DNA of 64,000 nt from Nocardia sputorum (GTDB lineage Bacteria > Actinomycetota > Actinomycetes > Mycobacteriales > Mycobacteriaceae), in the NCBI RefSeq assembly GCF_027924405.1, contig NZ_AP026978.1, positions 1,550,001 through 1,614,000 of the forward strand. Direction: 5' to 3'. The notes under the pieces were generated by a model. The model was given only the letters and a program-made list of their open reading frames with translations. It was not told the DNA's origin and made no database searches. The position numbers were made by a program, and so were the translations under genes. Of the stretch, positions 1-8,626 are shown piece by piece. The stretch's first letter is position 1. Every line of letters begins with the position of its first letter.

Positions 1-107
1 CAACCCTGCGCGCGCGGCCTCGAGGCGTGGGCTGGCAGGTGATCGGTCAAGATCAGCCCTTTGCCGACGCGCCGATTATGGACGAGATGGCCCGGCCGTT
101 GCACTGA
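1..107 (+). CDS. C-terminal end of an unidentified gene
   Basis: An open frame enters from the left edge and stops at TGA 105-107. The last residues read ...PIMDEMARPLH. Only about 35 residues are visible, too few to assign a family. It points toward the minus-strand gene that ends at 158, so the two converge. Confidence 0.4.
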   Translation, partial: TLRARPRGVGWQVIGQDQPFADAPIMDEMARPLH

Positions 108-157
108 GCGAAAGGACCTGAGATACGGAAAGCGCGCCCTAGCTGCAGCGGCTTGGC

Positions 158-481
158 CTACCGTGCGGCCCGCAATGCCGCCGCGATCTGAACGAGGTCC
201 AGGTCGACGACGACCTCATCACCATCCCAGACCCCGCGCGTGGTGATTGCGAGGCCGATCAAAGCCAGCTCGGCGGCAGCGTCACGGAGTTCGTACTCTG
301 CACGGCTCTCGTTCTCGAGTTCGCACGATTCGTCGCGGTTCCAGGCGGCAACTGCGGACTCAGCCGCGGACCGAGGCAACCGCACGCTGATCCGAGTGGT
401 CTGGGAATCGAGATAGGTTCCGATCGTCGCCAGCACGTCCCGGTCCTGCTCATACCGCACATACTGGTGATGATCTGCCAC
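158..481 (-). CDS. hypothetical acidic protein following the inositol dehydrogenase
   Basis: I do not recognise this protein. It is about 107 residues if the GTG at 481 is used. It is acidic in the middle and ends in a hydrophobic segment (VVVDLDLVQIAAALRAAR). The frame stays open upstream and overlaps the end of the dehydrogenase gene at 505. Longer starts exist (GTG 562, ATG 607), and a rare CTG would overlap the dehydrogenase TGA in a CTGA arrangement. The residues just before the chosen start (TDSKYARF) look protein-like, so the true start may be further upstream. It is the last gene of the minus-strand lacI-dehydrogenase group and is probably cotranscribed with it. Function unknown. Confidence 0.5.
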   Translation of the reverse strand: MADHHQYVRYEQDRDVLATIGTYLDSQTTRISVRLPRSAAESAVAAWNRDESCELENESRAEYELRDAAAELALIGLAITTRGVWDGDEVVVDLDLVQIAAALRAAR

Positions 482-504
482 GAACCGAGCGTACTTCGAA
501 TCAG

Positions 505-1524
505 TCAGCGTCGGACTTCGGCAACCTCGACGGCTCGGCTCTCCCGCCGCGACAGCTCGCACGCCTCTGCGACATAGAACGCCTCCAGCGCGTCGACAGG
601 CGGGCAAGGATTGTCGAGCTGTCCGGTCGCGACCTCGATGAAGGCCGCCAGTTCATCGGCATACGCCGGACGGAAGCGTTCCATGAACCCCGCATAGGGA
701 GGATAGGGGGAGGGGCTGTGGTCGGGTTCGACGGAAGTGAGGGGTGTGCGGTCGTCGAGCCCGACGATCGCATTCCCCTTGGAGCCCAACGCTTCCAGCC
801 GCACGTCGTACCCTGCCCCGTTGTATCGGGTCAGTGACACCGTGGCGACGGTTCCGTCGTCCAGGCGAAGCAGCACCGCCGCTGTGTCGACGTCGTCCGC
901 TTCGGCGAAGAACGACGCGCCCCGGTTGGCTCCGAGGGCGTAGACGGAGGTGATCTCGCGGCCGGTCACCCACCGGATGATGTCGAAATCGTGCACCCCG
1001 CAGTCGCGGAAGATGCCCCCGGAGCGGGCGATGTATTCGGCGGGCGGTGGCGCCGGGTCGAGGGTCGTCGCGCGCAACGTGTGCAGCCAGCCGAGCCGTC
1101 CGGAGCGGATCGCTTCGCGCGCCGCGCGGTAGCCGGCGTCGAAGCGGCGTTGGAAGCCGATCTGGACGGGGACGGGGGAGGTGCGAAGGTGGACGATGAC
1201 GGCGAGGGTGCCGGTGATGTCGGCGGCGACGGGCTTTTCGCAGAAGACGGGGATGCCCGCGTCGACGGCGCGGATGATGAGTTCGGGGTGGGCGTCGGTG
1301 GCGGTGGCGATGATCAGGCCGTCGAGGTCGGCGGCGAAGAGGGCGTCGAGATCGGAGGCGAACTCGACGCCGAGGTCGGTGGCGGTGGTGCGGGCGCGGG
1401 CCGCGTCGGCGTCGGCGACCAGGACGGTGGCCACGTTCGGGAGTTTCCTCAGGGTCTCGGCGTGCGCGCTCCCGATGCGGCCGGTTCCGGCGAGGCCCAG
1501 CGTGACGGCTCGGTGCGAGGACAT
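505..1524 (-). CDS. iolG: inositol 2-dehydrogenase-like oxidoreductase (Gfo/Idh/MocA family)
   Basis: This 339-residue protein has an N-terminal Rossmann domain with GTGRIG at residues 13-18 and the family EKP motif at 96-98, whose lysine is catalytic. D174 and H178 (DCGVH) match the conserved Asp/His pair of inositol dehydrogenases. It would oxidise myo-inositol (or a stereoisomer) to the 2-keto form with NAD+ in the cytoplasm, the first step of the pathway encoded by the divergent operon. A GGAGAG ribosome site precedes the ATG. The gene sits 60 bp after the LacI regulator on the same strand. The family is broad and substrate specificity cannot be read from sequence alone, so the inositol role rests mainly on context. 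Confidence 0.85.
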   Translation of the reverse strand: MSSHRAVTLGLAGTGRIGSAHAETLRKLPNVATVLVADADAARARTTATDLGVEFASDLDALFAADLDGLIIATATDAHPELIIRAVDAGIPVFCEKPVAADITGTLAVIVHLRTSPVPVQIGFQRRFDAGYRAAREAIRSGRLGWLHTLRATTLDPAPPPAEYIARSGGIFRDCGVHDFDIIRWVTGREITSVYALGANRGASFFAEADDVDTAAVLLRLDDGTVATVSLTRYNGAGYDVRLEALGSKGNAIVGLDDRTPLTSVEPDHSPSPYPPYAGFMERFRPAYADELAAFIEVATGQLDNPCPPVDALEAFYVAEACELSRRESRAVEVAEVRR

Positions 1525-1584
1525 CGGCTCTCCTTATATATGTGGAATCGCGACGTGCGGTGGCGGGCCTACGGGCCTGGTGGT

Positions 1585-2586
1585 TCAGCGTGGAGCGGTC
1601 GTGGTGGAGCGGACTACGAGCGAAGGTTCCACCCGGCGGCGGGCCGGGGTGGTGCGGCCGTCGTGGAGGCGTTCGGCGAGCGCCTCGATCGCGAGGCGGC
1701 CCATCTGGATGCGCGGCTGGTCGATGGTGGTCAGCGCGACGTGGCGCAGGGCGGCCAGGGAGGTGTTGTCGTAGCCGACCACGGAGACGTCCTCGGGCAC
1801 CCGCAGGCCCGCCTCCTCGAGCGCGGACATGGCCCCGACGGCGTTGAAATCGTTGCCGCATACGAGCGCGGTGGGGAAATTCTCGCTGGAGAACAGGTTC
1901 AGCAGTTTGCGTACCGCGGCCAGGCCCGCGGCGTCGGTGTGCTCGCTCGGCACGACCATCGGCTCCAGGCCGTGGCGCCGCATGGCGGCGCGGTAGCCCT
2001 TGCGGCGCGGCGCGGAGGTGAAGGCGCCGCCGCCGTCGAGGTGCACGATGCGCCGATGTCCGAGGGAGACGAGGTGATCGACGGCCAGGCCGACACCGAT
2101 CTCGCCGTCGTCGTTGACCGTGTCGACCTCGGCGACGGTGGAAGTGCGGGATACCAGCACCAGCGGAGCTTGCTGCGCCGCTTCGCGAATGGCGGCGGCG
2201 GGCAGGACCGGCGACAGCAGGATGACGCCCCCCGGCCGGAAGGAGAGCAAGCTCTCCAGGGCGGCACGCTCGCGGGCGGCGGTGCGCCGGCCGGTGTTGA
2301 GGATGAGTTCCAGGCCGCGGGTCTGGGCGGCGGCGTCCATGCCCTCGACGACATCGGCGAAGAAGGCGTTGCGCAGGTCGGAGACCATCACGCCGACGAT
2401 GCTGGAGGTCCGGCTGGCGAGGGAGCGAGCCAGGATGTGCGGTTGGTAGCCGAGGTCTTTCGCCGCGTCCAGCACGGCGCGGCGGCGGTGTTCGCTGACC
2501 TTCGGGGAGTTGCGCATGACCAGCGAGACGAGGGCGCGCGAGACGCCCGCGCGGGCAGCGACGTCTTCCATGGTCGGTCGTGCCAT
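1585..2586 (-). CDS. LacI-family repressor of the inositol locus
   Basis: A 333-residue regulator. The N-terminal helix-turn-helix (MEDVAARAGVSRALVSLVM, about residues 6-24) is followed by the LacI hinge region and a periplasmic-binding-protein-like sugar domain (SSIVGVMVSDLRNAFFADV onward). The ATG at 2586 was chosen because the family N-terminus (MARPTMEDVA) starts there, although the frame is open further upstream. It lies between the dehydrogenase gene and the divergent catabolic operon. Two perfect GAGCGCTC palindromes lie in the promoter region ahead of it, so it most likely represses both directions until an inositol-derived ligand binds. The ligand is inferred from neighbours. Confidence 0.9.
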   Translation of the reverse strand: MARPTMEDVAARAGVSRALVSLVMRNSPKVSEHRRRAVLDAAKDLGYQPHILARSLASRTSSIVGVMVSDLRNAFFADVVEGMDAAAQTRGLELILNTGRRTAARERAALESLLSFRPGGVILLSPVLPAAAIREAAQQAPLVLVSRTSTVAEVDTVNDDGEIGVGLAVDHLVSLGHRRIVHLDGGGAFTSAPRRKGYRAAMRRHGLEPMVVPSEHTDAAGLAAVRKLLNLFSSENFPTALVCGNDFNAVGAMSALEEAGLRVPEDVSVVGYDNTSLAALRHVALTTIDQPRIQMGRLAIEALAERLHDGRTTPARRRVEPSLVVRSTTTAPR

Positions 2587-2654
2587 GACGCCTCCGTTCC
2601 GCCTCCGTAGGCCTTTTCGGCTCGGACGATACAAGCTCCTGGTAGGCGAGGCAA

Positions 2655-2666
2655 TAGAGCGCTCTA
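2655..2666. promoter_or_regulatory. LacI-type operator, proximal to the regulator gene
   Basis: A perfect 12-bp palindrome, TAGAGCGCTCTA, lies 69 bp upstream of the lacI start. The GAGCGCTC core is shared with the second site at 2788-2801. LacI-family proteins bind this kind of symmetrical sequence with a central CG, so the site is a likely autoregulatory operator. Confidence 0.7.
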
Positions 2667-2759
2667 ATCGGAAATCCGCGATGGCGGACCGACTTCGGGA
2701 GCGGCGCGAAGAGCGGAAATTGCCTGGTAATCGTGCTTCGGTCGACGCGCTGACGACTC

Positions 2760-2801
2760 TTGACACGCTATGACCCGCGTTACATAGTTGGAGCGCTCCA
2801 A
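2760..2801 (+). promoter_or_regulatory. promoter and overlapping operator of the inositol operon
   Basis: A -35 box TTGACA (2760-2765) is separated by 17 bp from a -10-like CATAGT (2783-2788). The perfect 14-bp palindrome TTGGAGCGCTCCAA (2788-2801) begins at the last base of the -10 box and covers the expected start of transcription. A further half site (TAGAGCG) follows at 2802. A repressor bound here would block polymerase directly. Confidence 0.7.
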
Positions 2802-2832
2802 TAGAGCGGTGAACCTCGACGGGAGAGTACCG

Positions 2833-3729
2833 ATGACCGAATCCCTCTACCCGCTGCGCGTCGCGGCCGCGCCGATCTCCTGGGGGGTCTGTGAGGTCCC
2901 CGGCTGGGGTCACGTGCTCGACGCGCGGACCGTCCTGGGGGAGATGGCCGCGCTGGGGCTGACCGCGACAGAACTCGGTCCTCCCGGCTATCTGCCGCAG
3001 GATCCGGTGGAGCTGCGCCGGCTACTGGAGACCTTCGGGCTCACCGCCGTCGGCGGATTCCTCGCCGTCGTGCTGCACCGGGACCGGCGGGACGCGGTCG
3101 CCCGTGCGGAGAACGCCGCCGCCCTGCTGGCCGCCGCCGGCGCGGAAGTCCTCGTGCTCGCCGCCGCGACCGGATTCGGCGGGTACGACGCGCGCACGCA
3201 GCTCGACGGCTCGGAGTGGAGCGCCTTGGTCGACACGGCCGCCGCGATCCGCGACGCCGCCGCCGGGCACGGGCTGCGCACGGTGCTGCACCCGCACGTC
3301 GGCACCCATGTGGAGAGCGAGGCCGAAGTCGAGCGGTTCCTCGCCGATTCCGATCTCGACATCTGTCTGGACACCGGCCATCTGCTCATCGGCGGCACGG
3401 ACCCGGTGCGGCTCGCGGCGCGACACGCCGAGCGGATCGGGCACATCCATCTCAAGGATGTCCGCGGCGCCCTGGCCGATCAGGTCCGCGGGGGAAAGCT
3501 CGAGTACGGCGAGGCCGTGCGCCGTGGGCTGTATGTCCCGCTGGGAGATGGCGACGTCGACATCGCGGCACTCGTGCACACCATGCGGGCCGCGGGCTAT
3601 CAGGGTTGGTACGTGCTGGAGCAGGATGCGATGCTGCGGCCGGGCGACTCGGCTCGACAGGCCCGCGATGACACCGGTCGCAGTTTGCGCCACCTGGCCG
3701 ACATCGCGCTCGCCGCGGCGGGAATCTAG
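2833..3729 (+). CDS. iolE: IolE-like myo-inosose dehydratase (TIM-barrel isomerase/epimerase family)
   Basis: A 298-residue protein of the xylose isomerase-like TIM-barrel family. The opening ISWGVCEVPGWG is typical of IolE-type proteins of actinobacteria. HPHVGTH, CLDTGH and HIHLKD supply the usual metal-binding His/Asp/Glu positions. It would dehydrate the inosose made by the dehydrogenase. ATG 2833 was chosen because upstream codons in the same frame run through the operator at 2788-2801. It is the first gene of the operon, 17 bp ahead of the transporter. A related isomerase activity (IolH/IolI type) cannot be excluded. Confidence 0.8.
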   Translation: MTESLYPLRVAAAPISWGVCEVPGWGHVLDARTVLGEMAALGLTATELGPPGYLPQDPVELRRLLETFGLTAVGGFLAVVLHRDRRDAVARAENAAALLAAAGAEVLVLAAATGFGGYDARTQLDGSEWSALVDTAAAIRDAAAGHGLRTVLHPHVGTHVESEAEVERFLADSDLDICLDTGHLLIGGTDPVRLAARHAERIGHIHLKDVRGALADQVRGGKLEYGEAVRRGLYVPLGDGDVDIAALVHTMRAAGYQGWYVLEQDAMLRPGDSARQARDDTGRSLRHLADIALAAAGI

Positions 3730-3746
3730 AGGAAGCGACGACAACG

Positions 3747-4742
3747 ATGTCTTCGAGACGACAGCGCGGCGTGACCGCCGGATGGCGCCTGCTGCCGTGG
3801 ATCGCCACGGCCGCAATGCTGGCCGCGTGCAGTGGCCCCGGCGCTGACGCGCCCGCACCCTCGCAGACGCCGATCGCCGCCGGGACGGTGGAATCCGTCG
3901 CGGTGGTGACCCACGGCAGTCCCGGCGACGCGTTCTGGAACGTCGTCAAGAACGGCGCGGAGGCCGCGGGCAAGGATCTCGGAATCCGGGTGGCGTACAA
4001 CGCCTCCGGTGATCCGGGCCAGCAGGCGAAGCTGATCGACAACGCGGTGGCGCAGGGCGTCGACGGGCTCGTCGTCTCGATGGCCAATCCCGAGGCGCTG
4101 CGGCCGTCCGTGGAAAAGGCTGTCGCCGCGGGCATTCCGGTGGTGACCATCAATTCGGGGGAGTCCGAGAGCGCGAAGTTCGGCGCGTTCGTTCATGTGG
4201 GCCAGAGCGAATCGCTGGCCGGACAGGCCGCGGGCAAGCGGCTCGCCGAGGCCCGGCGCACGAAGATGCTGTGCGTCGTCCACGAGGCGGGCAATATCGC
4301 CGCGAACGAGCGCTGCGGTGGCGCGACCAAGGCGTTCGGCGACGCGACCACGCTGCAGGTGGACATCAACAATCCCACCGACGCGCAATCGAGGATCAAA
4401 GGCGCGCTGGAAGCCGACCGATCCATCGACGCGGTGCTGACGTTGAACTCGCAGGTCGCCGCGCGGGCCGTGGACGCGGTCCGGGAGGCGGCGTCCGGTG
4501 CGACCGTCGCGACCTTCGATCTGAATTCCGATGTGGTGGAAGCGATCCGCGCCGGAAAGCTGCTGTTCGCGGTCGATCAGCAACAGTACGAGCAGGGCTA
4601 TCTGCCGATCGTGCTGCTGCAGCTGTACCGGACGAACCTGAACACCGTCGGAGGCGGCGCGCCGGTGCAGACCGGCCCCGGCTTCGTCGACAAGAGCAAT
4701 GTGGAAGCCGTCGCCGCGCTCGTCGCGCAGGGCACGCGCTGA
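3747..4742 (+). CDS. sugar ABC transporter substrate-binding lipoprotein (inositol uptake)
   Basis: A 331-residue lipoprotein. Basic N-terminal residues and a hydrophobic stretch lead to the lipobox LAAC with lipidated Cys28. The rest is a periplasmic-binding domain of the ribose/inositol type (THGSPGDAFWNVVKNG, then DNAVAQGVDGLVVSMANPEAL). It should be anchored outside the membrane and deliver the sugar or inositol to the permease 10 bp downstream. The substrate is inferred from the flanking inositol genes. Confidence 0.88.
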   Translation: MSSRRQRGVTAGWRLLPWIATAAMLAACSGPGADAPAPSQTPIAAGTVESVAVVTHGSPGDAFWNVVKNGAEAAGKDLGIRVAYNASGDPGQQAKLIDNAVAQGVDGLVVSMANPEALRPSVEKAVAAGIPVVTINSGESESAKFGAFVHVGQSESLAGQAAGKRLAEARRTKMLCVVHEAGNIAANERCGGATKAFGDATTLQVDINNPTDAQSRIKGALEADRSIDAVLTLNSQVAARAVDAVREAASGATVATFDLNSDVVEAIRAGKLLFAVDQQQYEQGYLPIVLLQLYRTNLNTVGGGAPVQTGPGFVDKSNVEAVAALVAQGTR

Positions 4743-4752
4743 GGGGGATGAC

Positions 4753-5799
4753 ATGACCGTTGCCACGAAGACATCCGACCCGGCGCAGGACCGGCCGGGC
4801 CTCTCGCCGCTGCAACGCCTGGCCGTGCGGCCGGAGATCGGCGCGGCGCTGGGGGCACTGCTGGTGTTCGTGTTCTTCTCGCTCGTCACCGACCGGTTCC
4901 TGAGCCCCCTCGGCGTCGCGACCTGGCTGGACGATGCCTCCACGCTGGGCATCATGGCGGTGGCCGTGGCGCTGCTGATGATCGGCGGTGAGTTCGATCT
5001 GTCGGCGGGCGTGATGACGGCCTCCACGGCGCTGGTCACCGCCTTGCTCGCGGTGCACGCCGGGTGGAACGTGTGGTTCGCGCTGCTCGCCTCGCTCGTG
5101 TTCGCGCTGGCCGTCGGCGCGTTCAACGGCTGGGTGGTGATGCGCACCGGCCTGCCGAGCTTCATCGTCACGCTGGGCACCTTCCTCGCGCTGCAAGGAC
5201 TGAACCTCGGCGTGACGCGGCTGGTCACCGACACGGTGCAGGTGTCGGGCGTGCGGAGCGCGAACGGCTACCAATCGGCGGGCTGGGTTTTCGCGTCGAC
5301 CCTGGACCTCGGCGAGGCGCACCTGCAAGCCTCGGTGGTCTGGTGGATCGTGCTGACCGCGATCGCCGCGACGATTCTGGTGCGCACCCGGTTCGGCAAC
5401 TGGATCTTCGCCGTCGGCGGTGCGCTGCCGAGCGCCCGCGCGGTCGGCGTGCCCGCCGACCGCACCAAGATCCTGCTGTTCATGGGTACCGCGTTCGCGG
5501 CCTGGGTGGTGGGTTCCTGCGACATCCTGCGGTTCGCCAGCGTGCAGGCCAACCAGGGCGTCGGGCTCGAACTGCACTACATCATCGCCGCCGTGGTGGG
5601 CGGCTGCCTGCTCACCGGCGGCTTCGGCTCGGCGGTCGGCGCCGCGATCGGGGCGCTCATCTTCGGCATGGCGCGCCAGGGCATCGTGTTCGCCCGCTGG
5701 GACAGCGACTGGTTCATGCTGTTCCTCGGCGTGCTGCTGCTGGCGGCGGTCCTGGTCAACAACAGATTCCAGAAACGAGCCGAAAGGGTGCGCCGATGA
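4753..5799 (+). CDS. sugar ABC transporter permease
   Basis: A 348-residue integral membrane protein with about nine or ten hydrophobic segments and the signature of ribose/inositol-type permeases ([16 protein letters not shown] near residue 80, [12 protein letters not shown] near 140). A GAGGGGGATG ribosome site precedes ATG 4753. The stop overlaps the start of the ATPase gene (ATGA), which fits translational coupling. The only permease gene in the cluster is this one, so it probably acts as a homodimer. Confidence 0.9.
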   Translation: MTVATKTSDPAQDRPGLSPLQRLAVRPEIGAALGALLVFVFFSLVTDRFLSPLGVATWLDDASTLGIMAVAVALLMIGGEFDLSAGVMTASTALVTALLAVHAGWNVWFALLASLVFALAVGAFNGWVVMRTGLPSFIVTLGTFLALQGLNLGVTRLVTDTVQVSGVRSANGYQSAGWVFASTLDLGEAHLQASVVWWIVLTAIAATILVRTRFGNWIFAVGGALPSARAVGVPADRTKILLFMGTAFAAWVVGSCDILRFASVQANQGVGLELHYIIAAVVGGCLLTGGFGSAVGAAIGALIFGMARQGIVFARWDSDWFMLFLGVLLLAAVLVNNRFQKRAERVRR

Positions 5800-6578
5800 C
5801 TTCCCTCATCCAGGCCGTCGACCTCGGCAAGAGCTACGGCGGCGTCGTCGCCCTCCGGGACGTGTCCACGGTGGTGAACGCGGGCGAGGTCACCTGCGTG
5901 CTCGGCGACAACGGCGCGGGCAAATCGACCTTGATCAAGATCCTCGCCGGGGTGCACCAGCACGACCGCGGCGACCTGCGCGTGGACGGCGAATCGGTCC
6001 GGTTCGCCTCACCCCGTGCGGCTTTGGATCGCGGCATCGCCACGGTCTATCAGGATCTCGCGGTGGTTCCGCTGATGAGCGTGTGGCGCAATTTCGTACT
6101 CGGCTCCGAGCCCACCTTCGGCTACGGCCCCTTCCGTCTGCTGGACCGCGAGAAGGGCCGCGAGATCGCACGAACCGCACTGGCGGACATGGGTATCGAG
6201 ATCCGCGACATGGAACAGCCGGTCGGCACCCTGTCCGGCGGCCAGCGGCAATGCGTCGCGATCGCACGAGCCGTGCACTACGGGGCGAAGGTGCTGATCC
6301 TCGACGAGCCCACCGCGGCGCTCGGCGTCAAACAGGCCGGGGTGGTGCTGAAATACGTCGTGCAGGCGCGCGACCGCGGGCTCGGTGTCGTACTGATCAC
6401 GCACAACCCGCACCACGCCTATCCGGTCGGCGACCGGTTCCTGTTGCTGAAGCGGGGCGCGGTGCTGGGCTCCTACGAGAAGTCCGAGATCGACCTGCCC
6501 GAACTGATCCGCCAGATGGCGGGCGGGGCGGAACTCGAGGCGCTGCAGCACGAATTGCAGCGCGTGGTGACGCCGTGA
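5796..6578 (+). CDS. sugar ABC transporter ATP-binding protein
   Basis: A 260-residue single-cassette ATPase. The Walker A motif is GDNGAGKST (residues 37-45), the signature is LSGGQRQ, Walker B is [12 protein letters not shown] and the H-loop is LITHN. Many ribose-type importers use a double-cassette ATPase. This one is a single cassette, so two copies would pair with the permease dimer. It overlaps the permease by four bases and the kinase gene by a GTGA overlap. Confidence 0.92.
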   Translation: MTSLIQAVDLGKSYGGVVALRDVSTVVNAGEVTCVLGDNGAGKSTLIKILAGVHQHDRGDLRVDGESVRFASPRAALDRGIATVYQDLAVVPLMSVWRNFVLGSEPTFGYGPFRLLDREKGREIARTALADMGIEIRDMEQPVGTLSGGQRQCVAIARAVHYGAKVLILDEPTAALGVKQAGVVLKYVVQARDRGLGVVLITHNPHHAYPVGDRFLLLKRGAVLGSYEKSEIDLPELIRQMAGGAELEALQHELQRVVTP

Positions 6579-7519
6579 ACGCGGGCGAGCTGGACGCGCT
6601 GACCATCGGCCGCGTGGGAGTGGACCTCTATCCCGAACAGAGCGGCGTAGCCCTGGCACAGGTGCGCAGTTTCGCGAAGTTCCTGGGCGGCACCGCCACC
6701 AATGTCGCCGTGGCCGCCGCCCGGCTCGGCCGTCGTTCGGCCGTGCTGACCAAAGTGGGCCCCGACGGCTTCGGCGACTTCGTGCGCATGGCGCTGGAGG
6801 ACTTCGGCGTCTCCTCCCGGTATGTGACGACCGCGCCGGACCTGCAGACGCCCGTAGTCTTCTGCGAGCTGACGCCGCCGTCGGATCCGCCGCTGTTGTT
6901 CTACCGCGCGCCGATCGCGCCGGATCTGACCATCACCCCGGACGAAGTGCCCTGGGCAGTGGTGGACGCCGTGCCGCTGCTGTGGGTCACGGGCACCGGA
7001 GTGAGCGCCGAGCCGGGCCGCGGCACCCAGCGGGAGATCTTGCTGCGGCGCGCACGACGTGGGCACACGGTGCTCGATCTGGACTATCGGCCGATGTTCT
7101 GGCCCGACGTGGACACCGCGCGGGCGGAGATCGGGTGGATGGTCGACCACGTGAACGTGGTGGTCGGCAACCGCACGGAGGTCGAGGTGGCGGTGGGCAC
7201 CGCCGACCCGGACGCGGCGGCCGACCGGCTGCTCGCCAGAGGGGTGCGCCTCGCGGTGATCAAACAAGGCGGCGACGGGGTGCTGGCGGCCACCGCCGAG
7301 GAACGCTGGACGGTGCCGCCGTGCCGCGTGGACGTGGTGTGCGGGCTCGGCGCGGGCGACGGTTTCGGCGGCGCGTTGATCCACGGCCTGCTCTCGGACT
7401 GGGATCCTCGGCGCATCGCCACCTACGCCAACGCGGCGGGCGCGCTGGTCGCCGCGCGTCTGGCCTGCGCGGACGCGATGCCCACCAACGCGGAGATCGA
7501 GGAACTGCTGTGCGGGTGA
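6575..7519 (+). CDS. iolC: 5-dehydro-2-deoxygluconokinase (PfkB family)
   Basis: A 314-residue sugar kinase starting at GTG 6575, which overlaps the ATPase stop. PfkB features are [18 protein letters not shown] near residue 35 and the C-terminal [12 protein letters not shown], whose Asp is the catalytic base. IolC phosphorylates 2-deoxy-5-keto-gluconate, the ring-opened product made by IolD and IolB, so the gene is in the expected pathway context. Other PfkB substrates are possible on sequence alone. Confidence 0.85.
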   Translation: MNAGELDALTIGRVGVDLYPEQSGVALAQVRSFAKFLGGTATNVAVAAARLGRRSAVLTKVGPDGFGDFVRMALEDFGVSSRYVTTAPDLQTPVVFCELTPPSDPPLLFYRAPIAPDLTITPDEVPWAVVDAVPLLWVTGTGVSAEPGRGTQREILLRRARRGHTVLDLDYRPMFWPDVDTARAEIGWMVDHVNVVVGNRTEVEVAVGTADPDAAADRLLARGVRLAVIKQGGDGVLAATAEERWTVPPCRVDVVCGLGAGDGFGGALIHGLLSDWDPRRIATYANAAGALVAARLACADAMPTNAEIEELLCG

Positions 7520-7580
7520 ACCGGCGCACGGGCGAAGAGCCGCGAGGCGACCGAGTCGGCGCGGAGCTGGAGCAGGTGCT

Positions 7581-8474
7581 ATGCATCTGACCGACGAACG
7601 GTGGCGCGAACTGCTGCGCGTACGTGCGACGGACCCGGCCGCGGTCGAAGGGGCCTACGCGAAGCGGGTGCGCCGCGCCGACCTGCTGGCGGGTAAGCAG
7701 ACCTTGTTCCTGGTCGCAGCCGATCACCCGGCACGCGGTGCGCTCGGCGTCGGCGAGGATCGCACGGCCATGGCGGATCGGCGCACGCTGCTGGAACGGT
7801 TGCTCATCGCGCTGGCCGACCCGGATGTCGACGGCGTACTGGGCTCGCCGGACGTGGTCGAGGAACTCTTGCTGCTGGACGCGCTGGACGACAAGGTCGT
7901 GATCGGATCGATGAACCGCGGCGGTCTGGCGGGCGCGGAGTGGGAGATCGACGACCGATTCACCGGATACGACGCGGATTCCCTCGCGCGATTCCGGCTC
8001 GACGGCGGCAAGATGCTGCTGCGTCTGGTCGATTCCGACGCGGGCACCGTCCCGACGCTGCAAGCCTGCGCGCGGGCCGTCTCCGCGCTGGCCGCGCACC
8101 AGCTGATGGCGATGGTCGAACCGCTGCCCTACCACCGGGACGATTCCGGGGCGCTGGTGATGAGCAAGGACGCGCTGTCGCTGTCGCGGGCGATCACGGT
8201 GGCTTCCGGTCTCGGCGTCACCTCGGCCTATACCTGGCTGAAAATCCCGGCGCCGCAAGATATCTCGGTGCTCGACGCGACCACCCTGCCGGTGCTCGTG
8301 CTCGGCGGTGCGCCGTCCGGGGACCCGGCGGTGGATCGCGCGCTGTGGGGCGGGGCGTTAGGCCACGACGTGGTTCGGGGTCTCGTCGTGGGACGCACCC
8401 TGCTGTACCCGCCGGACGGTGACGTCGCCAAGGCGGTCGCGACCGCCGCCCGCCTGTTGAAGGAAGGCCGATGA
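7581..8474 (+). CDS. Cgl0158-family aldolase, probable IolJ-type enzyme
   Basis: A 297-residue (beta/alpha)8-barrel protein resembling the Cgl0158 family first seen in the inositol cluster of Corynebacterium. Features include LFLVAADHPARGALG near the N-terminus, LDGGKMLLRLV in the middle and a C-terminal GLVVGRTLLYP. Adjacent to IolC, it is well placed to cleave deoxy-ketogluconate 6-phosphate into dihydroxyacetone phosphate and malonate semialdehyde, the IolJ step. No classical iolJ is present in the window. The exact reaction is inferred from position and family. Confidence 0.75.
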   Translation: MHLTDERWRELLRVRATDPAAVEGAYAKRVRRADLLAGKQTLFLVAADHPARGALGVGEDRTAMADRRTLLERLLIALADPDVDGVLGSPDVVEELLLLDALDDKVVIGSMNRGGLAGAEWEIDDRFTGYDADSLARFRLDGGKMLLRLVDSDAGTVPTLQACARAVSALAAHQLMAMVEPLPYHRDDSGALVMSKDALSLSRAITVASGLGVTSAYTWLKIPAPQDISVLDATTLPVLVLGGAPSGDPAVDRALWGGALGHDVVRGLVVGRTLLYPPDGDVAKAVATAARLLKEGR

Positions 8475-8626
8475 GGCTGCGAATCGCCGCGCCGACCGCT
8501 TTCCCGTCGGCTCCACCGGTCGCCTTCTCCGGACGACGCGGTCGAGTCCGGCCGTCCTGCGGAGCGAGCGGGTCGCCGGTACTCCGGAGCGCGCCCAGAG
8601 AACGGAACGCGTACAGAGGAGGTGTG

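Noticed and set aside
991-2610. 539-residue plus-strand frame opposite the dehydrogenase and lacI genes
   Set aside because: Gly/Val/Asp-rich shadow of two recognisable minus-strand genes, with no domain of its own.
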